From positions 1 to 5,156 of the forward strand of contig CALAVC010000069.1 in assembly GCA_937892095.1 (NCBI GenBank): a stretch of DNA of 5,156 nt, written 5' to 3'. How positions within the stretch are numbered: the stretch's first letter is position 1; every line of letters begins with the position of its first letter. The translations under genes and the position numbers were made by a program. This DNA comes from an uncultured Bacteroidales bacterium. Its GTDB lineage: Bacteria > Bacteroidota > Bacteroidia > Bacteroidales > Marinilabiliaceae. Below the pieces are notes generated by a model, which worked only from the letters and a program-made list of their open reading frames with translations, did no database searches and was not told the origin of the DNA. Of this stretch, positions 1 to 5,156 are shown piece by piece.

Positions 1-1009
1 CTTGTTTTCTTATAACACCCTCCACATTGCCGCGAAACAATACGCCGTGCGGCAAGATGCATGCTCCGCGCCCTGTATCTATTTTCATGCTTGCAATCAA
101 GTGCAAGAGAAATGCATAGTCGGCATTCTTGGCAGGAGGCACAGCTTCGACTTTCCAACGGTGATACATATCGTCGGCAGCACCTGTCATCGTCTGGGAG
201 AATGGTGGATTAGCTACGCAGATGTCGAACGTCTCCAGTGTCCCTGCCTGCACGAATTGCGGTTGCGTGAGGGTGTCGTAGTTGCCTTGTATCTCGGCAT
301 CGTCGACTCCATGAAGCAGCATGTTGAGTATAGCAAGGGAAGCCGTTGTGTTGTCTTTCTCCTGCCCTCGGAGTGATGCTTGGCCTCTCTGCGTCTCATT
401 CATGGCTCTGAGTAGCAGAGATCCTGAACCACACGTAGGGTCATAGATGGTGGTGCTCTTTGAAGTGAACTCGTTCATGCAGAGCAGTTGGGCCATGGTG
501 CGACTCACCTCGGCTGGGGTATAGAACTGTCCCTTGCTCTTGCCGCTCTCCGCCGCAAAGTTCTTCATGAGGTATTCGTAGGCGTCGCCCAAGATGTCAT
601 CGCCAGCAGCGCGATTCTTGCTAAAATCGATGTTGTCGTTCTGGAATACGCCTATCAGCCCACCAAGAGCTTTCACCATGTCCTTCCCCTTGCCAAGTTT
701 GTTCTCGTCGTTGAAATTGGGCAAGGCTAGTTTTCCTATAATCCAACTATTCGCCTCGCGCAATGCTTCGAGAGCCTTGTTTATCTTTTCGCCAATATGC
801 TCGTCGGTCTTGATTTTTATCAGGTCGTCAAAAGACGAACCCTCAGGTATCTCAAAGACCCTGTCGTTCTGTTTCTTTTTATCTGATAGGTATTTCACGA
901 ATAGGATGATGAGCACATAGTCCTTATACTGACTTGCGTCCATCGACCCGCGTAGTTTGTTACATGCCTCCCACAGCATGCTGTATATCTGAGATTTCTT
1001 TATCGCCAT
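1..1009 (-). CDS. hsdM: Type I R-M DNA adenine methyltransferase subunit M (HsdM), 3' end cut by window edge
   Basis: This is the modification subunit of a type I R-M enzyme. With HsdS it forms the complex that transfers a methyl group from S-adenosylmethionine to the N6 of adenine in the target site, and it is also part of the restriction complex with HsdR. The minus frame is open from the ATG at 1009 to the left edge, giving 336 residues. HsdM proteins are usually about 500 to 530 residues, so roughly a third is missing. An HsdM N-terminal helical domain spans about residues 5-150 and the methylase domain follows. Visible motifs are GQFYTP (160-165, motif X region), DPTCGSGSLL (190-199, SAM-binding motif I), GQEKD (215-219, acidic motif II), NPPF (267-270, catalytic motif IV of N6-adenine methylases) and PHGVLFR (320-326). 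The ATG lies 8 bp after the hsdR stop and has no Shine-Dalgarno sequence. No frameshift was found on a codon-by-codon reading. hsdS probably follows beyond the edge. Confidence 0.96.
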   Translation of the reverse strand, partial: MAIKKSQIYSMLWEACNKLRGSMDASQYKDYVLIILFVKYLSDKKKQNDRVFEIPEGSSFDDLIKIKTDEHIGEKINKALEALREANSWIIGKLALPNFNDENKLGKGKDMVKALGGLIGVFQNDNIDFSKNRAAGDDILGDAYEYLMKNFAAESGKSKGQFYTPAEVSRTMAQLLCMNEFTSKSTTIYDPTCGSGSLLLRAMNETQRGQASLRGQEKDNTTASLAILNMLLHGVDDAEIQGNYDTLTQPQFVQAGTLETFDICVANPPFSQTMTGAADDMYHRWKVEAVPPAKNADYAFLLHLIASMKIDTGRGACILPHGVLFRGNVEGVIRKQ

Positions 1010-1017
1010 ATTGCTTT

Positions 1018-4000
1018 TTATAAGTTGTTTGCCGCAATGCGGTGTAGTTCTACTATTTGCTCATCGTTCGCCTCGCCTGTCAGTTTGCGGGTGAGGTTCT
1101 TGAGGCACTTCTTTCCGTCTATTCGACTCATGTCTTTCCAGTCTGCTCCGACGTTCTCCCTAAAGAACTCTTCTAAGTCAGCTATCAGAGCCACAAGTTC
1201 ACTTTCTCCCGTCACGTTGCACCACGAACTGGCATTGTTGAACAGAGCCCGAGCAAATGCCGTGACTATGCTGTCTGGATATTTGTCACCGTCTTTCCCA
1301 TTCATCTCCTTCAGCAGCTCAATAAGTTCACGTATACGTTTCGCGTCGTCAATGATCTGTTTTTGCGCACTCTCTATGATCGCTTTTAGCTGCTCACTGA
1401 AGCGCATCCCTTCGCTCTTGTCTCTTGCGTTCCAGTCGTTGATGACCTGTCGCACCTTGGCTTCAATTTTCTCGGCCGCACCTTTCTTGCTCTTGGCCTC
1501 TTTCTCTGCCTTTTGGGCGGTCTCTTCTGTGTCGCTGTTCTTGGTCAGAAGGTCGAGGAACGAGAAGTCTGCCGTTGCTGGAATGACGGTCTCTGCATCC
1601 TCCGCACGGATATATTGGTCAAGCAGGTTGCGCATCTGAGGATCGAAGGCCTTCAGGTCCACATCGTCGCCAGACGCTTGAGCTATACGTTTGCGAGTGC
1701 ACGCCGCGTCGCCTGCCATGCGATGAATCTCCGATGCCTCGTCTTGTGTATAACCTGCCTTGATGATGTTGTCCGCTATGTTGTGGTACGACGTGACGAA
1801 CTGGTCAAGAATCTTGTAAACTGTAATACGGAACATTTTCTGTTCTGGCTCTTTGTAGTATTCGGCCAATTTATCGTTGTCGGTAAGTCCCTGACGTTGC
1901 CAATCTGCCACCAAGGCTCTATATGCCTTCAGTGAACGTTCGAGCCTGCTTTTACCTTTCGTCAGAGCATCTTCAAGTATGCCTCCGATGTCCGAAGGAT
2001 CGTATCCGTCAAAAGCACCTTTGTTGAATTTGTCAATGGCATTCTGGATGTTGTCAAACAGGATCTTGAAGTCCACAATCAGACCATACTCTTTGTGCGA
2101 GAATATTGTCTCACTGTTAGGATCGCTCTTGTCCTTCTTTAGATCCTCGCCCAGACGGTTCACACGGCAGATGGCTTGGAATAGGTTGTGGTCGCGCATG
2201 TCCCTATCGATGTAGAGGTGCGTGGCACTCGGAGCGTCAAAGCCCGTAAGGAGCTTATCAACGACGATGAGCAGTTTCATCTGCGAGGGCTGCTCTTTGA
2301 ATTTCTTCTTAGCCCACTCTTCATATCTGTCTGCATCAGTCTCTCCTGCCTCCTCGAACGACTTCTTTGCCATCTCATACTTGTACTTGCTCTCGGCGAT
2401 TGTTTCGGCATTCCCGTCGTCGACCTTACGCAAGTCCGATTCGTTCGGTTGATAGCTCGTGACGACGGCACACCGACCTCTCAACCCATGGTTCTCGCAC
2501 TTGTATTGGAAGAACTCGTAATACTTGTAGGCACTGTATATGTTGCCCGCCACAAGCATAGCATTGCACCAGTCCTGATTGAAAGAATAACGGCTCAAGT
2601 CATCAAGTATGCTATAACCAATGCGTTCGATGCGCTCCGAAGAGGAGTACACTTTCTCTAAAGTAGCCCAACGGTCTTTTATCAGCTGCTGATTCTCTTC
2701 GCTGGTCTCTGCAAGTAGTTGGTTAAGTTTCTCGTCAAGTTTGTCCTTTGAACGTATCTCCTGCTCGACATTGCGTCCCTCGTACTGAAGATCCAGTATC
2801 ACCTTATCGGCGACTGCCTCCTTGTGTAGGTAGGTATGGATGAATGCGCCGAAACGAATTTCAGAAGTGTTTTTGGCCTTTTTGTATTCGGCAAAGCCAC
2901 CTCTTTTCTTCTGTTCCTTGAGCAATGGTGTGCCTGTAAAGCCGATGAACATCACATCGTCTCCCATGATTAGGCGCATAGCCTCGTGCAGGCGGCCACC
3001 CTGAGTCCTGTGGCATTCGTCCACAAATACGAACTTATTTGTCCCTTTTGCCTTGAAGCCATTGGGATATTTCTTCGCTACTATCTTCTTTAGCTCGTCA
3101 AGATACTTCTCCAAGGGGATGGGTGCATTGTCATCGCCCACTACCTCCTTGCCTGTCTCGGGGTCTATATGCTTCCCGAACTTATGGATAAGCGAGCAGA
3201 TGAGCCATTGCTCTCCTCCAGCAAGAAGATCGAGAAGGTCGTCTGAACTTGACGCTTTGATGGCATCTTCATTCGAGCGAAGAAAGGCGTTTTGTATTTG
3301 GCTGTCGAGTTCTGTTCTGTCTGTTATGACAAGGACACGCGGATCCTCGAAGTTGGAGTGTATGTATTTGGCAAGCCATACCATGGTGAGGCTCTTGCCG
3401 CTACCTTGCGAGTGCCAGATAACGCCATCTGCTTTCGCCTTCAGACGTGGCATTGCAGCTCGTAGTGCGTAATACTGATGCGGACGCATCACTTTCTTTG
3501 TGCCACCATCATCAATTACGCCATAGCGCACCAAGTGCATGAATGTGTCTTTGTTGAAGAAGGAACGAAAAGCGGCCTTGTCTTCAAGTGGAGGATTGTC
3601 TACATTCTTGACTTCGTCGGTTTCGTTGTTAACCGTTGAACCGTCCTTTTTCCAAGGGCACCAGAATTTGCGGGGCGTGCCTATTGTACCATATTCAAAA
3701 CCGTTCTTATCACTGGCTGCGACTGTAAACTGAGTCGTGGTGAAGAATGATGGGATTAGGTCTTTCTCGTTGGAAAGATTCTGTTTTATGCCTTCGTCAA
3801 GAGATACGATGCTGCGTTTCAGCTCGATGACAGCCAATGCTATGCCGTTGACATAGACCACAATGTCGGGACGTGAATTTTTGTTGGTCAGACCACAGAT
3901 GTAGCTCACCTCTTCAGCAATCGCGAAATCGTTTTGTTCTAGGTGTTGAAAGTCAAAGAAACATACGTCCCGCTCGTTCTGTCCTTTCTCTGGTTTTGCC

Positions 4001-4323
4001 TTGACGTTTGTCGTTAGCGCATCATACAACTTGCTGTTGGTGGTGACAAGGTCTCCAGGTCTGTTACTTCCGAGACGTGCCAAGTCCTTTAGTTGCCTTA
4101 TAGCCTCATCCACCATCATGGGTGTATTATCGCTTCCTTTACGTGAGAGGAACGAACGTACATCCTCCTCACGGATAGGTTTATTCACATATCCGTTTGG
4201 GGTTGACTTCGCACCCTGTTCATATTGCAACTTCCCTAAGTATCTATATCCTAATTCATTTCTGAATATCTCGACTATCTGGTTTTGGTATTCTCTCTCC
4301 AGCTGTTCAGTATAGTTGCTCAT
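1018..4323 (-). CDS. hsdR: Type I restriction endonuclease subunit R (HsdR), full length
   Basis: This is the restriction subunit of the type I enzyme. It is an ATP-dependent translocase that pulls DNA past the bound HsdM-HsdS complex and cuts at a distance. From the ATG at 4323 it is 1101 residues, a normal HsdR length. Positions below count from that ATG. The N-terminal RecB-like nuclease domain has PD at 152-153 and ELK at 167-169 (D153, E167, K169). The superfamily 2 helicase motor has Walker A GSGKS (307-311, K310), motif Ia VITDRTEL (332-339), Walker B DECH (435-438), motif III TGTP (463-466), motif V around DKLLTGFDAP (689-698) and motif VI QAICRVNR (716-723). The C-terminal third is helical, with a Lys/Glu-rich, coiled-coil-like stretch at about 930-965, probably for contact with HsdM. 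A TTG at 4335, directly after the peptidase stop, would add four residues (MRKY). I prefer the ATG because MSNYTE is a common HsdR beginning. Confidence 0.98.
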   Translation of the reverse strand: MSNYTEQLEREYQNQIVEIFRNELGYRYLGKLQYEQGAKSTPNGYVNKPIREEDVRSFLSRKGSDNTPMMVDEAIRQLKDLARLGSNRPGDLVTTNSKLYDALTTNVKAKPEKGQNERDVCFFDFQHLEQNDFAIAEEVSYICGLTNKNSRPDIVVYVNGIALAVIELKRSIVSLDEGIKQNLSNEKDLIPSFFTTTQFTVAASDKNGFEYGTIGTPRKFWCPWKKDGSTVNNETDEVKNVDNPPLEDKAAFRSFFNKDTFMHLVRYGVIDDGGTKKVMRPHQYYALRAAMPRLKAKADGVIWHSQGSGKSLTMVWLAKYIHSNFEDPRVLVITDRTELDSQIQNAFLRSNEDAIKASSSDDLLDLLAGGEQWLICSLIHKFGKHIDPETGKEVVGDDNAPIPLEKYLDELKKIVAKKYPNGFKAKGTNKFVFVDECHRTQGGRLHEAMRLIMGDDVMFIGFTGTPLLKEQKKRGGFAEYKKAKNTSEIRFGAFIHTYLHKEAVADKVILDLQYEGRNVEQEIRSKDKLDEKLNQLLAETSEENQQLIKDRWATLEKVYSSSERIERIGYSILDDLSRYSFNQDWCNAMLVAGNIYSAYKYYEFFQYKCENHGLRGRCAVVTSYQPNESDLRKVDDGNAETIAESKYKYEMAKKSFEEAGETDADRYEEWAKKKFKEQPSQMKLLIVVDKLLTGFDAPSATHLYIDRDMRDHNLFQAICRVNRLGEDLKKDKSDPNSETIFSHKEYGLIVDFKILFDNIQNAIDKFNKGAFDGYDPSDIGGILEDALTKGKSRLERSLKAYRALVADWQRQGLTDNDKLAEYYKEPEQKMFRITVYKILDQFVTSYHNIADNIIKAGYTQDEASEIHRMAGDAACTRKRIAQASGDDVDLKAFDPQMRNLLDQYIRAEDAETVIPATADFSFLDLLTKNSDTEETAQKAEKEAKSKKGAAEKIEAKVRQVINDWNARDKSEGMRFSEQLKAIIESAQKQIIDDAKRIRELIELLKEMNGKDGDKYPDSIVTAFARALFNNASSWCNVTGESELVALIADLEEFFRENVGADWKDMSRIDGKKCLKNLTRKLTGEANDEQIVELHRIAANNL

Positions 4324-4335
4324 GTACTTTCGCAA

Positions 4336-5025
4336 TTACAAGTTGTTTAATCGGTTTTTCCTCTCTTCCCAGTCTGGCAAGTGTGTAGCAAGGATACGGA
4401 AAAATCTTGGCGTATGGTTTCTCTCTACGAGATGAATCAGTTCGTGCACAACGACGTACTCTATGCAATCTATTGATTTCTTTGCCAATTCCAGATTGAA
4501 GAGTATTTTGCCTGTTGTCTTTGATGCGCTACCCCAACGTCGTGGCATCTCTCTCACTTCCCACTGTGTAGGTTCTACTCCTATCTTTTCTTTCCATCGC
4601 TCGACCAACCTGTTAAGTCGTTCCTTTAACTCGCTACGGTACCACTCTCTTAGCAATTCGGGAGCGTTTCCTCTTTTTCGGCAGGTGACTACGATATAAT
4701 CCGAGTCTATGCGAACGTTCTGGATCTCATCATGCTGAACAACCAGTTTGAATCTATACTTGTCCCCGAAATAGTAGTGCGTCTCTCCACTTACAAATTC
4801 TCTTTCTGGCTGTGTCTCGTATGAAGTAACCTTGTCGCGCTGCTCACATATCCACACCCACTTTGAAAGTAGATATAGACGTAATTGGTTGTCGGTAGCT
4901 TCCTGAGGTGCAGAAACATGCACGTGTCCATCAGGAGGATACACCGCCAGATGGATGTGCTTGATTGATTTTCTTTCGACCTGCACATTTAGCTCGTTTA
5001 CGAATATCTCTGTACCAGAAGGCAT
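4336..5025 (-). CDS. YgjP/DUF45-type (M48-like) zinc metallopeptidase associated with type I R-M
   Basis: This is a 229-residue predicted cytoplasmic zinc metallopeptidase of the YgjP/WLM (DUF45, often called M48 family) group. No signal peptide or membrane segment is visible. The zinc site is H194-E195-L-I-H198 (HExxH) with H204 in the following RNH as the likely third ligand, which is the YgjP spacing. Upstream, R163-W164-G165-S166 matches the conserved family motif, usually WGSC, but alanine (A167) replaces the cysteine. Residues 1-130 form a beta-rich N-terminal region, including the family-typical YPPDGHVHVSAP. The length is normal for the family. The ATG at 5025 is preceded by an in-frame TAA (5032-5034), so the start cannot move upstream; there is no Shine-Dalgarno sequence. 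It is the first gene of the operon, and hsdR follows 12 bp after its stop. Members of this family are recurrent neighbours of hsdR. The substrate is unknown; HsdR turnover is speculation. Confidence 0.93.
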   Translation of the reverse strand: MPSGTEIFVNELNVQVERKSIKHIHLAVYPPDGHVHVSAPQEATDNQLRLYLLSKWVWICEQRDKVTSYETQPEREFVSGETHYYFGDKYRFKLVVQHDEIQNVRIDSDYIVVTCRKRGNAPELLREWYRSELKERLNRLVERWKEKIGVEPTQWEVREMPRRWGSASKTTGKILFNLELAKKSIDCIEYVVVHELIHLVERNHTPRFFRILATHLPDWEERKNRLNNL

Positions 5026-5032
5026 ATATTTT

Positions 5033-5054
5033 TAGTTTAGGGAGTGTAGTTTAG
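5033..5054. repeat. 8-bp direct repeat just upstream of the peptidase start
   Basis: TAGTTTAG occurs at 5033-5040 and again at 5047-5054, separated by GGAGTG. In the transcript these read CTAAACTA, twice, ending 7 nt before the ATG. They lie within the predicted 5' untranslated region, so they could affect RNA or protein binding near the start, or be a chance repeat in low-complexity DNA. Confidence 0.35.
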
Positions 5055-5057
5055 TTA

Positions 5058-5074
5058 AAATAATTGGATTATTT
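5058..5074. promoter_or_regulatory. Perfect 7-bp inverted repeat over the predicted start point, possible operator
   Basis: AAATAAT (5058-5064), spacer TGG, then ATTATTT (5068-5074) form a perfect inverted repeat. It overlaps the last bases of the predicted -10 box and is centred at about the predicted transcription start, a position where a repressor would block initiation. All fourteen arm bases are A or T, so chance is a real alternative. No regulator gene is present in the window. Confidence 0.3.
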
Positions 5075-5100
5075 ATAAACTCTTGTAAATTTATTCTCAA
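5072..5100 (-). promoter_or_regulatory. Predicted sigma70-like promoter for the operon
   Basis: On the minus strand a -35 box TTGAGA (5095-5100, five of six to TTGACA) is followed after exactly 17 bp by a -10 box TATAAA (5072-5077, five of six to TATAAT). The predicted start point is near 5065, giving a leader of about 40 nt before the peptidase ATG. The fit is good, but AT-rich DNA yields such matches by chance. If the host is a member of the Bacteroidota, its primary sigma factor prefers a different consensus. Confidence 0.45.
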
Positions 5101-5156
5101 GTACCCGTTGGTTGAATTAGAATAAAGCGTACTTTACTTGTCCGATAGGTTTATGA

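Larger units (their letters stand above)
5026..5156. other. AT-rich non-coding leader of the R-M operon
   Basis: These 131 bp, about 27% GC, hold no credible gene on either strand and form the 5' region of the peptidase-hsdR-hsdM operon. They contain a sigma70-like promoter, a perfect inverted repeat over the predicted start point and a short direct repeat next to the start codon. An additional weak inverted repeat (TAAAG-CGTA-CTTTA, 5123-5136) lies upstream of the -35 box. No TTTG occurs on the minus strand here, so the usual Bacteroides -33/-7 promoter form is absent. The upstream neighbouring gene is outside the window. Confidence 0.8.

Noticed and set aside
2..376. 124-codon plus-strand open frame
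   Set aside because: It lies antisense to hsdM, whose minus frame carries the methylase motifs without interruption. The plus product shows no recognisable family.
1010..1017. Possible regulatory or terminator element between hsdR and hsdM
   Set aside because: The gap is 8 bp and holds no hairpin or Shine-Dalgarno sequence. It is simply a short operon spacer.
1025..1639. 204-codon plus-strand open frame
   Set aside because: It is entirely antisense to the C-terminal part of hsdR. Its Ser/Arg/Phe-rich low-complexity product is typical of a shadow frame.
2188..2661. 157-codon plus-strand open frame, with a neighbouring frame at 3053-3472
   Set aside because: Both are antisense to the hsdR motor domain, including conserved helicase motifs, and neither has recognisable features of its own.
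3754..3792. Possible loss of the QxxxY motif of the HsdR nuclease domain (KQNLSNEK instead)
   Set aside because: From memory, related HsdR proteins carry a QNLDNQ-like sequence at this place, so this looks like a subfamily trait and not a defect. The D153, E167 and K169 catalytic set is intact.
4463..4988. Short frames on both strands inside the peptidase gene
   Set aside because: They overlap the peptidase reading frame, which is secured by HExxH and the WGS motif.
5099..5134. AAGTAC and GTACTT inverted pair with a 24-bp loop, and TAAAG-CGTA-CTTTA at 5123-5136
   Set aside because: The arms are only 5 to 6 bp in AT-rich DNA, with no U-tract and no GC-rich stem. This is not enough to call a terminator or operator.

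Overview
This window is one minus-strand operon from a bacterial type I restriction-modification (R-M) locus. Read in the direction of transcription, from right to left, it holds three things. First comes a 131-bp AT-rich leader (5156 to 5026). Next is a YgjP/DUF45-type zinc metallopeptidase gene (5025 to 4336), then a full-length hsdR (4323 to 1018). Last is the first 336 codons of hsdM, which starts at 1009 and runs off the left edge. No hsdS specificity gene is in the window. It would be expected beyond the left edge, so the recognition sequence cannot be deduced here.

The organism is probably a member of the Bacteroidota, perhaps a Bacteroidales species. I base this on moderate GC in the genes against a leader of only about 27% GC, on the lack of a Shine-Dalgarno sequence before any of the three starts, and on the general look of the proteins. 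This is an inference: the leader lacks the Bacteroides-type TTTG promoter element and instead has a sigma70-like -35/-10 pair.

The genes are packed tightly: 12 bp between the peptidase and hsdR (0 bp if a TTG start is used), and 8 bp between hsdR and hsdM. No terminator is visible between them, so they are probably co-transcribed. HsdM, with the missing HsdS, would form the N6-adenine methyltransferase. HsdR would add the ATP-driven translocase and the PD-(D/E)xK nuclease. The metallopeptidase is a known type of neighbour of type I systems, but its role there is unclear. Regulation of the restriction complex by proteolysis is a hypothesis, not something the sequence shows.

All catalytic motifs checked in the three proteins are intact and there are no frameshifts, so the locus looks functional as far as it is visible. 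I found no previously undescribed system. The points most worth a second look are the promoter-proximal peptidase, an alanine at a position in its conserved WGS motif where cysteine is usual, and a perfect AT-rich inverted repeat over the predicted transcription start.
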